From the NCBI GenBank assembly GCA_024641005.1, contig JAHEDX010000007.1, positions 27,583 through 91,582 on the forward strand: DNA of 64,000 bases, read 5' to 3'. How positions within the stretch are numbered: position 1 is the first letter of the stretch; each line of letters begins with the position of its first letter. Under the pieces are notes generated by a model. That model had not been told where the DNA came from. It saw nothing but the letters and a program-made list of their open reading frames with translations, and ran no database searches. A program made the position numbers and the translations under genes. Source of the DNA: Acidimicrobiaceae bacterium (GTDB taxonomy: Bacteria > Actinomycetota > Acidimicrobiia > Acidimicrobiales > Ilumatobacteraceae). Below are positions 8,951-18,232 of this stretch, in pieces.

Positions 8951-9858
8951 CGTACCCGGTGACCGTCCCTGTCGACGACACGATCGACGAGACGCTCGAC
9001 AGCGCCGTCGCGACGTCCCAGCCCGGGTTGATGAGGTCGGCATGGGGACTGTGGCGCACGCGGATCGGTGTCGCCCTCGTGGTATTGCTGGTCGGCATCG
9101 CGATCGTCGGCCCCTGGGTCGCGCCGTACGGGGCGTCCGAATTCGTCGGGACGGCCAACATGCGCGACGTGCCGGGCACCTGGTTGGGCACCGACTACTT
9201 CGGGCAGGACGTGTGGTCACGCTTCCTCCACGGCGGCCGGTCCATTCTCTTCCTGGCAACCGTGTCGACCCTGATCGGCTTCCTGTTCGGCAGCGCGATC
9301 GGCCTTATCGCCGCCTACAACCGTGGCCGTATCGACGACGTCTTGATGCGATTCATGGACGTCATCCTGGCCTTTCCGCAGTTGTTGCTCGCGCTGGTGG
9401 CGCTCACGACGGTCGGCCCGAAGCCCTGGCTGATCATCTCGATCGTGGGGTTCACGACGATCCCTCGCATCGCCCGTATCACACGCGGTGCAGCGGTGCC
9501 GGTGGTCGAACGGGATTTCGTCGCAGCCGCGGAGGCGTTGGGTGAATCCAGATTCCGTATCATCACCCGCGAGTTGCTGCCGAACGTGATCGGCCCGCTG
9601 CTCGTCGAGGCCAATCTTCGGCTCACGTATGCGATCGGTATCATCGCCGGCCTCGGATTTCTCGGTTTCGCCACCGAGCGGAACGCTGCCGACTGGGGTC
9701 TCATGGTGCAGGAGAACCGCGTCGCGCTGTCGGTGCAACCGTGGGGAACGGTGCTACCGGCGATCGCGATCGCCTTGCTGACCGTGGGCACCGGATTGAT
9801 CAGCGATGGGCTCTCGCGCACCGTGGCCGGGATCGATCGTGGGAGGCCGGATTCGTGA
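8947..9858 (+). CDS. ABC transporter permease, DppC-type
   Basis: This is the second permease subunit, 303 residues. It has the DppC-type N-terminal cytoplasmic extension (about 35 residues) before TM1 (IGVALVVLLVGIAIVGPWV), followed by the family signature GTDYFGQDVWSRFLHGGR. The EAA loop is DFVAAAEALGESRFRIITRE followed by LLPNVIGP. About six transmembrane helices are visible. The gene starts with GTG overlapping the preceding stop, and its own stop overlaps the GTG of the ATPase gene, so the three genes are translationally coupled. Confidence 0.92.
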   Translation: MTYPVTVPVDDTIDETLDSAVATSQPGLMRSAWGLWRTRIGVALVVLLVGIAIVGPWVAPYGASEFVGTANMRDVPGTWLGTDYFGQDVWSRFLHGGRSILFLATVSTLIGFLFGSAIGLIAAYNRGRIDDVLMRFMDVILAFPQLLLALVALTTVGPKPWLIISIVGFTTIPRIARITRGAAVPVVERDFVAAAEALGESRFRIITRELLPNVIGPLLVEANLRLTYAIGIIAGLGFLGFATERNAADWGLMVQENRVALSVQPWGTVLPAIAIALLTVGTGLISDGLSRTVAGIDRGRPDS

Positions 9859-11657
9859 GCGAGCAGACGGTTGCTCTCACCATCAAGGACCTGCGGCTCG
9901 ATGTCGCTCAGACCGGGCATGACATCGTCGACGAGATCACGCTCAACATCGAACGCGGCAAGGTGCTGGGGTTGGTGGGTGAATCGGGCTCGGGCAAGAC
10001 CACCGTCGGGCTGGCGGTGCTCGGCCATGCCCGCAAGGGCGTCGCGATCTCCGCCGGTTCGATCACCATCGAGGGTTCCAACGTCCTGGCACTCGACCGC
10101 AAGCGCCTCCGCCAGGCCCGCGGTCGACTCGTCAGCTACGTGCCGCAGGATCCGGGCACCGCGCTGAACCCGGCGCTGCGAATCGGTGGTCAAGTGCTCG
10201 AAGTTCTCGAGACGCACGGATTCGGCGCTGATGCCGCCGAGCGGCAGGCGCGTGTCACCGAGGTGTTCGAGGAGGTCAAGCTGCCGAGCGCCGCTTCGTT
10301 CCTGCGTCGCTACCCGCACCAGCTCTCGGGTGGCCAGCAGCAACGGGTCGGTCTCGCGATGGCGTTTGCGGCGCGCCCCGCGGTGATCGTGCTCGACGAG
10401 CCCACGACCGGCCTCGATGTCACCACCCAGGCCCATGTGCTCGAGACGATCCGTAACCTCGCGCAGCAGCACGGTGTGGCCGCGCTCTACGTCACACACG
10501 ATCTCGCTGTGGTGGCGACGCTGGCCGACGAGGTCGCAGTGATGTATGCGGGTCGTATCGTCGAGCTCGCCGCCACCGCCGACGTCTTCGCCAAGCCCGC
10601 ACATCCGTACACGCGCTACCTGGTTGCTGCCGCGCCCGAGATGGGCAGCGACCGCCAGCTGGTCGGGCTCGGTGGCCGGGCACCTTCGCCCGGGCAGCGG
10701 CCGAAAGGATGTGCGTTCGCGGTTCGCTGCGAGTTGGCCACCGACGAGTGCCGGGCCGAGTTCCCGGCGGTCACGAACGTCAACCCCAACGGATCGCACG
10801 AGGTGCGCTGCTTCCACGCCTTCGGGGTGCCCGAGCGCACGGTGCCACGGGCTACGGCATCCATCACGAGCTCGGGCACCGACGATGCCGCTCTGGCCCT
10901 GCGGAACGTCACTGCCTCGTACACCGGCGTCGCGGTCGTCCACGACGTGTCGTTCGACATCGCCCGTGGGGAATGTGTCGCACTCGTGGGCGAATCGGGA
11001 TCGGGCAAGAGCACGTTGTCACGCTCGATCGGCGGCCTGCACCGCGAGTGGCAGGGCGAGATCTCACTCGACGGTGAGTCGCTCGCCCGGTCCTCACGAG
11101 ACCGGCCCGTGCAGCAGCGTCTTGCGATCCAATATGTCTTCCAGAATCCGTACAGCTCGTTGCACCCCCGTCGACCCATCGCCGAGTCGATCGGGAGGCC
11201 ACTCGCGATCGCAGGCGTCGACAAGCGCGAGATCAGGCGCGAGGTCGACCGCATGCTCGAACGGGTGTCGCTCAGCGCCTCGTACGGGAGCCATTTCCCC
11301 GACCAGCTGTCGGGAGGCGAGCGCCAACGGGTCGCGATCGCACGAGCGCTGGTCAGCAAGCCCAAGGTGTTGATCTGTGACGAGGTCACGTCTGCGCTCG
11401 ACGTCCTCGTGCAGGCGGCGACCATCGAGCTGCTCGTCGACCTGCAGAACGAACTCGGTCTGGCGATGCTGTTCGTCACGCACAACCTGCCGCTCGTGCG
11501 ATCGATCGCACAGCGTGTCGCCGTGATGTCCGACGGGGCGATCGTCGAGTTGGGTACCGCTGAGGACACGCTGTCGAACCCGCAGCAGGACTACACCCAA
11601 CGGCTCCTCATCGATACCCCACGGATTCCCGACTTCGAGTCGGGGCAGCCGGCCTGA
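9855..11657 (+). CDS. Dipeptide/nickel ABC transporter ATP-binding protein (two ATPase domains fused)
   Basis: This 600-residue protein carries two complete ABC ATPase domains, equivalent to DppD and DppF joined. Domain 1 (about 7-330) has Walker A GESGSGKTT, signature LSGGQQQRV and Walker B VIVLDEPTTGLD. It ends in the oligopeptide/dipeptide C-terminal extension with cysteines (GCAFAVRCELATDEC ... VRCF) that often holds an Fe-S cluster. Domain 2 (about 350-595) has Walker A GESGSGKST, signature LSGGERQRV and a Walker B variant VLICDEVTSALD. It powers import by the two permeases. The GTG at 9855 overlaps the preceding stop. The importer is complete, so it is likely functional. Confidence 0.93.
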   Translation: MSEQTVALTIKDLRLDVAQTGHDIVDEITLNIERGKVLGLVGESGSGKTTVGLAVLGHARKGVAISAGSITIEGSNVLALDRKRLRQARGRLVSYVPQDPGTALNPALRIGGQVLEVLETHGFGADAAERQARVTEVFEEVKLPSAASFLRRYPHQLSGGQQQRVGLAMAFAARPAVIVLDEPTTGLDVTTQAHVLETIRNLAQQHGVAALYVTHDLAVVATLADEVAVMYAGRIVELAATADVFAKPAHPYTRYLVAAAPEMGSDRQLVGLGGRAPSPGQRPKGCAFAVRCELATDECRAEFPAVTNVNPNGSHEVRCFHAFGVPERTVPRATASITSSGTDDAALALRNVTASYTGVAVVHDVSFDIARGECVALVGESGSGKSTLSRSIGGLHREWQGEISLDGESLARSSRDRPVQQRLAIQYVFQNPYSSLHPRRPIAESIGRPLAIAGVDKREIRREVDRMLERVSLSASYGSHFPDQLSGGERQRVAIARALVSKPKVLICDEVTSALDVLVQAATIELLVDLQNELGLAMLFVTHNLPLVRSIAQRVAVMSDGAIVELGTAEDTLSNPQQDYTQRLLIDTPRIPDFESGQPA

Positions 11658-11691
11658 CGGGTAACGGGCCTTCGCGTCCTAGTCTGCGACC

Positions 11692-12909
11692 GTGACCACC
11701 CCAGGGACCCACGAAGCGGTTGGGCGCGAGCGCGCCTGGCTCGTGATCGTGCTGGTGATGGCATCGGCGTGTGTGGCACAGGCATTCGGCCGGTTCACCT
11801 GGGGGGTCGTACTTCCGGGCGCCCGCGACGACCTACTCGACGGTTCCAACACCCTGGCGGGCTTCTTCGGCACTCTGAACGTGACGGCCTACCTGCTGGG
11901 CACGCTCGCGGTGTCGTGGGCGGCGTCGAAAGTCACCCTCGTCGGACTGGTCCGGCTCGGCCTCTCTGTCTCGACCACGGCACTCGGGCTGGCATCGATC
12001 GCTCCCAACGGACCGGTGCTCGGGATCGCGTTGTTCATGATGGGTCTCGGCGGCGCCGTGATCTGGATCCCGGGGCCGGCCATCGCAGCGCGGGTCCTGC
12101 CCCCGCATCGGGCCGGTATGGCCGTTGGCATGGTCGGTTCGGGGATCGGCATCGGCATCGTGTTCGCCGGGCAGACGGCAGCATTCCTCGACCGGCGAAG
12201 CGACGCGGTGGATCTCTGGCAGACGCTGTACCGGATCGAGTTCTCCATTGCCCTCGTCGTGTTGGCCGGCGCGTTCGTATTGCTGCGATCACGCGGCGAT
12301 CGACCTTCGCTCGCCGGCGGCTTCGGCGGCTTCGGGGCGTTGCGCACGGTCCGCGGCTGGATCCCGGTGACGGCGGCCTACGCAGCGTTCGGGTTCGCCT
12401 ACATCCTCGTGTTGGGTTTCCTCGTCGCACGCCTGGAGGACGACTCGGGCTTCTCGTCCGCGCAGGCGACAGCGATGTTCTCGATCATGGGCGCATCGAC
12501 GGCCGTGGGCGGGATGATGCTGGGGCCGCTGTCGGACCGCATCGGACGCCGCATCACGCTCGTGTCCGCGTTCACGATCTTCGGGCTGTCCGCGTTGCTC
12601 GTGTTGACGGGACGCCAACCATGGGTAGCGATCGCCTCGGTCGGGATCGGGCTGATGTTCTCGGGTATGCCGGCGCTGATCATCGCCCACATCGTCGACA
12701 ACACCGACGTGAACACCTATGGCCCGGCGTTCAGCGCGGCGACGTTGGCATTCGGTGTGACCCAGATGGTCTCGCCACAGATCGGCGGCGCCTTGGCCGA
12801 CGCGTTCGGCTCGTTCACCTGGGTGTTCGTGCTGTCGGCGACGGTCTCACTGCTCGGAGCGCTGTTCTCGAGCCGCCTGCCCGACGTCGTGCACGAACCC
12901 TCGAGCTGA
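11692..12909 (+). CDS. MFS transporter
   Basis: This 405-residue major facilitator superfamily protein has about twelve hydrophobic helices. The N-terminal half contains FGRFTWGVVLPGARDDL, typical of the YbfB/oxalate-formate-antiporter-like branch. The intracellular loop between the halves contains GPLSDRIGRR, the conserved RxGRR-type motif. The substrate cannot be read from sequence. The gene follows the importer operon after 34 bases on the same strand and might be cotranscribed, or might be read from its own promoter. It is convergent with the TetR gene. Confidence 0.85.
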   Translation: MTTPGTHEAVGRERAWLVIVLVMASACVAQAFGRFTWGVVLPGARDDLLDGSNTLAGFFGTLNVTAYLLGTLAVSWAASKVTLVGLVRLGLSVSTTALGLASIAPNGPVLGIALFMMGLGGAVIWIPGPAIAARVLPPHRAGMAVGMVGSGIGIGIVFAGQTAAFLDRRSDAVDLWQTLYRIEFSIALVVLAGAFVLLRSRGDRPSLAGGFGGFGALRTVRGWIPVTAAYAAFGFAYILVLGFLVARLEDDSGFSSAQATAMFSIMGASTAVGGMMLGPLSDRIGRRITLVSAFTIFGLSALLVLTGRQPWVAIASVGIGLMFSGMPALIIAHIVDNTDVNTYGPAFSAATLAFGVTQMVSPQIGGALADAFGSFTWVFVLSATVSLLGALFSSRLPDVVHEPSS

Positions 12910-12914
12910 CCCGG

Positions 12915-12955
12915 GGGCCGGGAAGGGCACGGGGAGTCGAGCCGACGCCCGGCCC
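12915..12955. terminator. Possible bidirectional terminator between MFS and TetR genes
   Basis: GGGCCGGG at 12915-12922 is exactly complementary to CCCGGCCC at 12948-12955, with a 25-base loop, in the 47-bp space between convergent stops. No T-run is present. The long loop lowers confidence. Confidence 0.35.
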
Positions 12956-12956
12956 G

Positions 12957-13586
12957 TCATGAGGACGACTCGTCGCCGGTGTCGCCCGACCGCAGCAGCC
13001 GGTGCAGCGACCTCACCCACGCTCGCCGTGCTTGCTGGTGCGTCCGGCCGAGATGCCGGCACATCAGATCCCATGATTCGAACGAGGTCAGGGCGCTGAT
13101 GGTGGCTGTGGTGTCGTCGCGAACCGCAGGCGACAGGGGAGCGAGCTCGCGGTCGAAGTGATGTCGGATCTGGTCGGCTCGCGTTGCATGCACCAGATGG
13201 ACCATCTCGCTCACCTCGCTGACTTCGTTGGCCCGCATCCTGACCAAGCGACACATCGGCTCGGTGGTCTCGTACAGCCCGGCTCGCGCCGCCACGAAGT
13301 TCTGGATCCTCAGGTCGAGCGTTCCTTCGCCGACGTCGACGATGTCGAACAGGTGGGCATAGCGGTCGAAGTAGATGTCGGTGGTCTCGCGTCGAAGATC
13401 GTCGAGCGTTTCGAAATAGCGGAAGAGGGATGCGATCGAGACACCTGCCCGTTCGGCGATCTGATCGGCCGTCGGTGGAATGTTCCCTTCGAAGACGAGG
13501 TCGATCATCGCCTCGCTGACCGCGACACGTCCGCGCTCGCGGCGCGCACGTCGGCCATCGATGTGTGACTCGTTCTCGACCGTCAT
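12957..13586 (-). CDS. TetR/AcrR-family transcriptional regulator
   Basis: This 209-residue TetR-type repressor has an N-terminal HTH at about residues 20-65 (IPPTADQIAERAGVSIASLF then RYFETLDDL) and a helical ligand-binding C-terminal domain. It is divergent from the large sulfatase operon, and the 115-bp shared gap contains a short palindrome over the sulfatase -35 box. It is therefore the natural candidate to control that operon and itself. The ATG at 13586 is preferred because a GGAGG site lies close upstream; a start nine codons further upstream is possible. The ligand is unknown; an organosulfate substrate or its desulfated product is a reasonable guess. Confidence 0.88.
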   Translation of the reverse strand: MTVENESHIDGRRARRERGRVAVSEAMIDLVFEGNIPPTADQIAERAGVSIASLFRYFETLDDLRRETTDIYFDRYAHLFDIVDVGEGTLDLRIQNFVAARAGLYETTEPMCRLVRMRANEVSEVSEMVHLVHATRADQIRHHFDRELAPLSPAVRDDTTATISALTSFESWDLMCRHLGRTHQQARRAWVRSLHRLLRSGDTGDESSS

Positions 13587-13612
13587 CTGGCCTCCTCCCG
13601 GGCGCGTTCCCA

Positions 13613-13624
13613 ACTATTGATAGT
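13613..13624. promoter_or_regulatory. Operator candidate (ACTAT-TG-ATAGT) between tetR and sulfatase operon
   Basis: This is a perfect 5-bp inverted repeat with a 2-base centre. It overlaps the -35 box of the sulfatase promoter and lies 27 bases upstream of the TetR start codon. The position suits a TetR repressor acting on both genes. It is short, so the assignment is tentative. Confidence 0.4.
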
Positions 13625-13645
13625 AGCACTCGCATCAGTTATGGT
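13617..13645 (+). promoter_or_regulatory. Promoter of the sulfatase operon
   Basis: A -35 box TTGATA (13617-13622), a 17-base spacer and a -10 box TATGGT (13640-13645) precede the first sulfatase gene. The expected transcription start is near 13652. That lies almost at the ATG at 13654, so a leaderless mRNA from that upstream start is possible. Confidence 0.5.
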
Positions 13646-13701
13646 CGCTTCATGTGCCCGGCAACATCCTCCCGATGGGGCCGGTACGTCACGGGGGCGT
13701 C

Positions 13702-15978
13702 ATGACACGAGCATCTCGATTCGAAGGCACCATCGGCCGTACGATCGCCGACTCGCAGGCCTGGTACGACGAGCCGCCGCACCCCGGCGAGGATGCGCCG
13801 AACATCGTGTTGGTGCTGCTCGACGACACGGGCTTCGCCCAGTTCGGTTGCTACGGGTCCGACATCGACACGCCCAACGTCGATGCGCTGGCCGCCAACG
13901 GCCTGCAGTTCACGAACTTCCACGTCACGCCCCTGTGCTCGCCCACCCGCGCGTCGCTCTTGACCGGCCGATCACAACACGCCGTCGGCATGCGGGCCGT
14001 GTCGAACTTCCGAACCGGATTCCCCAACCAGCTCGGCCACATCACCAACCACGCAGCCACCGTCGCCGAGGTGCTCCGCGAAACCGGCTACGCCACGTTC
14101 TGTGCAGGCAAATGGCACCTGGCCCCGATGGAGCAGTGCTCGGCAGCCGGCCCCTTCGACCAATGGCCGCTCGCTCGTGGCTTCGACCGGTTCTATGGCT
14201 TCCTCGAAGGCGAGACCGACCAGTTCCACCCCGAGCTCGTCTGCGACAACCATCCGATCGAGCCACCGGCCGAGCCCGAGGACGGCTACCACCTGTCGGA
14301 AGACCTGATCGACCGACTGCTCGAGATGGTGTCCGACTCCAAGGGTGTGCGGCCGGATCGTCCGTTCTTCGCCTACCTGCCGTTCGGCGCGACCCACGCC
14401 CCGCACCAGGCGCCCGCCGCGTACCTCGAGAAGTACCGCGGCAGGTACGACGAGGGGTGGGACGTGGTGCGCGAGCGCTGGTACCGGCGCCAGATCGATC
14501 TGGGGGTCATCCCCGAGGGCACCCAGCTCGCCCCCCGCAACCCGGGCGTCGATGCCTGGGAGACCCTGCCCGAGAATCAGCAGCGTCTGGCATGTCGCCT
14601 GCAGGAGGCGTTCGCGGCATTCCTCGACCACACCGACGACCAGATCGGCCGCCTCGTCGACGGGCTTCGTGAGATGGGTCAGTTCGACAACACGGTCTTC
14701 ATCGTGCTGGCCGACAACGGCGCGTCCCAGGAGGGTGGACCGTTCGGGGTGATGCACGAGATGAAGTTCTTCAACGGCATCTTCGAGACCCCCGACGAAG
14801 CGATCGGCAAGATCGACCAGATCGGTGGCCCCCACAGCCACACCAACTATCCGTGGGGTTGGGCTCAGTGCGGCAACTCACCGTTCAAGTGGTACAAGCA
14901 GAACACCCACGAGGGCGGGGTGCACGTGCCGATGATCGTGCACGCACCCGAATACATCTCCCACGACCAGGCCGGCACGAAGCGCGATCAGTTCGTCAAT
15001 GTTGCCGACATCGTTCCGACCGTCTACGAACTCGTCGGCGTCACCCCACCCGCTGTCTACCGCGGCGTCGAGCAGCTCCCGGTCACCGGCCGCTCGTTCG
15101 CGCCAGTACTCACCGATCCGGCCGCTCCGGCGACCAACACGTTGCAGTACTTCGAGATGGGAGGCAGCCGAGCGCTGGTTGCGGGCTCCGGTTCGTCGCT
15201 GTGGAAAGCGGTCTGCAAGCACGCCCAGGGCGCCGACTACGACACCGAGCAGTGGGAGCTGTACCACCTCACCGACGACTGGTCCGAGTGTGACGATCTC
15301 GCCGAGGCTCGTCCCGACAAGCTTGCCGAGTTGATCGATCTGTGGTGGCAGGAGGCCGATCGCCACGGCGTGCTGCCACTCGACGACCGCATGTTCGAGC
15401 TGTTCGGCAGCCGCTTCCGGGCGAACTCGCCTCATCCACCCGACCGGCGATACGTCTACCGGCCCCCGATGTCGCCGATGCCGGGCCAGGCCTCCGCCGC
15501 AATCGGCGGCCGTAGCTTCGACCTCACCGCAACCGTCACCCGCCAGTCGGGACAGGACGGTGTGTTGTTCGCCACCGGTACTCGGAACTCAGGCATCTCG
15601 GTGTTCGTGCAGAACGATCGGTTGGTCATCGACTACAACGCGTTCGACGAGCACACGATCCTCGAGTCGACCGTCGAGGTTCCCGCGGGACGGTCGGCTC
15701 TCGTCGCGAAACTCAGACGCGGCGACGGGCGTTCGGGCAGCATGGAGCTCGAAGTGAACGGCCTGCCGGCGGGCTCGGCAGAGTTGCCCTTGTTCATGCG
15801 CATGATGTCATCGGTCGGGCCGAGCGTCGGATACGACCACGGTTCGCCCGTGTCCAATCGCTACGAGGCGCCGTTCCCGTTCGCCGGGAAGCTCCACGAG
15901 GTCGAGATCCAGCTCCTCTCCAAGCGAGAACTCGACGCCATCGCGGCCGAGGCGGCCGCCGAAATGAGCCGGCAATGA
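13702..15978 (+). CDS. Arylsulfatase-type sulfatase, formylglycine-dependent
   Basis: This 758-residue type I sulfatase hydrolyses an organic sulfate ester. The formylglycine motif [13 protein letters not shown] is intact with Cys79, so it needs a maturing formylglycine-generating enzyme, which is not encoded here. Metal-site residues are visible at Asp41-Asp42 (VLLDDTGF) and in [17 protein letters not shown]-terminal region of about 150 residues (from [14 protein letters not shown]) looks like a beta-sandwich domain, as in mycobacterial AtsA/AtsD-type arylsulfatases of similar length. No signal peptide is seen, so it probably acts in the cytoplasm. The ATG at 13702 follows a GGGGG element; the in-frame ATG at 13654 could be used on a leaderless transcript. 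The stop overlaps the next gene (ATGA). Confidence 0.9.
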   Translation: MTRASRFEGTIGRTIADSQAWYDEPPHPGEDAPNIVLVLLDDTGFAQFGCYGSDIDTPNVDALAANGLQFTNFHVTPLCSPTRASLLTGRSQHAVGMRAVSNFRTGFPNQLGHITNHAATVAEVLRETGYATFCAGKWHLAPMEQCSAAGPFDQWPLARGFDRFYGFLEGETDQFHPELVCDNHPIEPPAEPEDGYHLSEDLIDRLLEMVSDSKGVRPDRPFFAYLPFGATHAPHQAPAAYLEKYRGRYDEGWDVVRERWYRRQIDLGVIPEGTQLAPRNPGVDAWETLPENQQRLACRLQEAFAAFLDHTDDQIGRLVDGLREMGQFDNTVFIVLADNGASQEGGPFGVMHEMKFFNGIFETPDEAIGKIDQIGGPHSHTNYPWGWAQCGNSPFKWYKQNTHEGGVHVPMIVHAPEYISHDQAGTKRDQFVNVADIVPTVYELVGVTPPAVYRGVEQLPVTGRSFAPVLTDPAAPATNTLQYFEMGGSRALVAGSGSSLWKAVCKHAQGADYDTEQWELYHLTDDWSECDDLAEARPDKLAELIDLWWQEADRHGVLPLDDRMFELFGSRFRANSPHPPDRRYVYRPPMSPMPGQASAAIGGRSFDLTATVTRQSGQDGVLFATGTRNSGISVFVQNDRLVIDYNAFDEHTILESTVEVPAGRSALVAKLRRGDGRSGSMELEVNGLPAGSAELPLFMRMMSSVGPSVGYDHGSPVSNRYEAPFPFAGKLHEVEIQLLSKRELDAIAAEAAAEMSRQ

Positions 15979-16877
15979 GTCTCGCGGTCACACTGCTCGG
16001 CACCGGCAGCCCGATGCCCCATCCCGACCGCGCCGGACCGGCCACGCTGATCTCGGCAGGCTCCGGGCCCGACGCCGAGCACTATCTCGTCGACGCCGGC
16101 CGCGGCGTGTTGATGCGACTGGCCGCTGCCGGGCTCGGCGCGGCGAATCTCACCGCGGTGCTGATCACCCATCTGCACAGCGATCACATCACCGATCTCA
16201 ACGACGTGATCACGACCCGCTGGGTGATGACGCTGCCCCCCACGACCCCGACGCCGCTCACCATCGTCGGCCCGATCGGAACCCGCATGGTGGTCGAGCA
16301 CATCCTCGCCTCGCTCGCACCCGACATCGCCTACCGCATCGCCCACCACGAGGATCTCGAACAACCGCCTCTGGTCGACGTGATCGAGGTCGTCGAGGGT
16401 CCGATCGACCTGCCGGGCAAGGTGACGATCCGATCCGCCCCGACCGACCACAAACCCGTCGAACCCAGCGTCGGGTTCCGGTTCGACCACACCGATGAAG
16501 ACGGCGCCGCCTCGGCGGTCGTGGCCGGAGACACCGTGCCGTGCGCCGGTCTCGACGACCTCTGCGCCGGTGCCGGTGCCCTGGTACACAGCGTGATCCG
16601 CAAAGACATCATCGCCAAGATCCCGTTGCAGCGGATGCAGGACACCCTCGACTACCACTCCTCGCCGGAAGAAGCTGCCGACACAGCCCAGCGGGCCGGC
16701 ATCGGCACGCTGATCCTCACCCACTACGTTCCGCCGATCCCCACCGGCACCGTCGGCGACGACTGGCGTGCTCTGGCCGCCGGCCATTTCACCGGAACGA
16801 TCGAGCTCGGCGACGACCTTCATCGCATCGACCTTCCCGGCGTCGACGCCGGACTCACCCTCGACGCAGGAGACTGA
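15975..16877 (+). CDS. MBL-fold metallohydrolase (RNase Z/arylsulfatase-like branch)
   Basis: This 300-residue metallo-beta-lactamase fold hydrolase has the zinc motif THLHSDH (His66, His68, Asp70, His71) and further ligands in VVAGDTVPC and ILTHYVPP. The N-terminal [16 protein letters not shown] is typical of the RNase Z-like branch, which also contains small-molecule esterases, phosphodiesterases and type III arylsulfatases. A metabolic role, such as hydrolysis of an ester or lactone released by the neighbouring sulfatases, is more likely here than tRNA processing, because of its operon position. It overlaps the upstream sulfatase by four bases and is followed after three bases by the next gene. 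The specific substrate is unknown. Confidence 0.8.
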   Translation: MSLAVTLLGTGSPMPHPDRAGPATLISAGSGPDAEHYLVDAGRGVLMRLAAAGLGAANLTAVLITHLHSDHITDLNDVITTRWVMTLPPTTPTPLTIVGPIGTRMVVEHILASLAPDIAYRIAHHEDLEQPPLVDVIEVVEGPIDLPGKVTIRSAPTDHKPVEPSVGFRFDHTDEDGAASAVVAGDTVPCAGLDDLCAGAGALVHSVIRKDIIAKIPLQRMQDTLDYHSSPEEAADTAQRAGIGTLILTHYVPPIPTGTVGDDWRALAAGHFTGTIELGDDLHRIDLPGVDAGLTLDAGD

Positions 16878-16880
16878 CCC

Positions 16881-17783
16881 ATGCACACCCTCGGCACATC
16901 AGACGCCGCCGACTGGCTCGATATCGCCCGCCGCTGCGGATTCGAGTCGCACCGTCTCGTGGGCTGGATCTACTGGGACCCCACCGCCATCGCCAACTAT
17001 GCCGCGCTCGGCGTACCCGACGGAACCGGCTACTACATCGCCACGCGCGCCGCACCGCTCGCCGCCGGCGGCGACGCAGCAGTGATCGCGGCGTTCGGTT
17101 CGATCCATGCCGACTTCATCCGCTTCTCGCTCGGTCTGTGCAGGACGCACACGACGTTCGAAGCAGCGGCCGCGGCACGCGATGCTGCCGTGGTGACGGG
17201 GCTGCACTCCTTCGTTCCGGAGGTCACCGAAGGCTTGGCCGACCTCGGCGAGGCGTTGTGGGCCGTCGCGGACGCGTTGTCGCCCGCCGGTCGCGTACTG
17301 TTCGCGACCCATCGCGACTGGCCGCGCCCGGACGACCCGCTGCTGTCCGCCTGGCTGGCCGTCAACTGCATCCGCGAGTGGCGCGGCGACACCCATTGGG
17401 CGATCCAGATCGCCGAGGGTTTGTCGATGACCGCTGCGGGAGTACTCGACGGCGCGTGGCGCCACTATGCCGACGACTGGTTGCCCCGCAGTCGTGGCGC
17501 CGACGATGCTGCTCTCGACGCCGCGATCGACGAGCTCACCGAACGCGGCCTGGCGACCGACGGCGCCGTGAACGCTGCAGGTATCGCCTATCGGCAGTCA
17601 CTCGAGGATCGTCTCGACACGTTCGCGGCAGAACCATGGCGTCGACTCGGCTCTGATCTGTGCACGCGCTTGCTGCAGCTGCTCGAGCCCGCCACCGAGG
17701 CGCTGCTCACGCGTGTCGACGTCACGGCCGGCCCCAAATGGATGCCCGCGGGTCGGCGGCGCACCACTGGTGGCACGACGTGA
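16881..17783 (+). CDS. SCO6745-family protein
   Basis: This 300-residue protein matches the actinobacterial SCO6745 family in length and architecture. It has an all-helical look, an N-terminal LARRCGFESHR-like segment, WAVADALSPAGRVLFATHR in the middle, and WLAVNCIREWRGDTHWAIQ, a conserved charged core. The family has no settled biochemical function; members occur in natural-product and degradation clusters. It sits between the MBL hydrolase and an SRPBCC protein, with which it overlaps by four bases (GTGA), so it belongs to the sulfatase operon. No transmembrane segment or signal peptide is visible. Confidence 0.7.
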   Translation: MHTLGTSDAADWLDIARRCGFESHRLVGWIYWDPTAIANYAALGVPDGTGYYIATRAAPLAAGGDAAVIAAFGSIHADFIRFSLGLCRTHTTFEAAAAARDAAVVTGLHSFVPEVTEGLADLGEALWAVADALSPAGRVLFATHRDWPRPDDPLLSAWLAVNCIREWRGDTHWAIQIAEGLSMTAAGVLDGAWRHYADDWLPRSRGADDAALDAAIDELTERGLATDGAVNAAGIAYRQSLEDRLDTFAAEPWRRLGSDLCTRLLQLLEPATEALLTRVDVTAGPKWMPAGRRRTTGGTT

Positions 17784-18232
17784 GTGCGACGAGCACACGG
17801 CGCGAGCTTGCCGCCGAGCCCTCATTGGTCTGGGCGGTGCTTGCCGGGTTCGATCGCATCGCCGACTGGGCGCCCAATGTCGACCATTCGTGCTCGCTCT
17901 CGTCGCAATCAGATGGGGTCGGTGCCATCCGCCGTGTGCAGGTGGGTCGGATGGCGTTGGTCGAGACGGTCACGGCTTGGGAGCCGGGTGCCCAGCTGGC
18001 GTACCGGGTCGACGGTCTGCCCGCCCGGCTCGGCACGATCTCGAACGCGTGGCACCTCGCGCCGTCCGCTGGTGGCGGGTCGACGGTCATCGTCACCTCA
18101 ACTGTCGACACCGGACCACGCCCGCCCCAACAGGCGATCGGGCGCCTGATCGCCCGCAAGCTCGCCTCGTCCTCCGAGGTGATGCTCGACGGACTCGCCG
18201 ATCACCTCGACCGCGCGGTGGCACCGTCATGA
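17780..18232 (+). CDS. SRPBCC-family protein (polyketide cyclase/dehydrase-like)
   Basis: This 150-residue START/Bet v 1-like fold protein has a typical opening (AEPSLVWAVLAGFDRIADWAP), central beta-strands with VETVTAWEPGAQLAYRV, and a long C-terminal helix. Such proteins bind hydrophobic ligands and sometimes act as cyclases or aromatases. The gene overlaps both neighbours by four bases, in the middle of the sulfatase operon, so its ligand is probably an intermediate of that pathway. No catalytic residue can be assigned. Confidence 0.78.
   Translation: MSATSTRRELAAEPSLVWAVLAGFDRIADWAPNVDHSCSLSSQSDGVGAIRRVQVGRMALVETVTAWEPGAQLAYRVDGLPARLGTISNAWHLAPSAGGGSTVIVTSTVDTGPRPPQQAIGRLIARKLASSSEVMLDGLADHLDRAVAPS

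Noticed and set aside
9315..10943. Long minus-strand open frame opposite the ABC importer genes
   Set aside because: Its translation is Arg/His/Val-rich low-complexity sequence without motifs and it mirrors codon bias of the real plus-strand genes.
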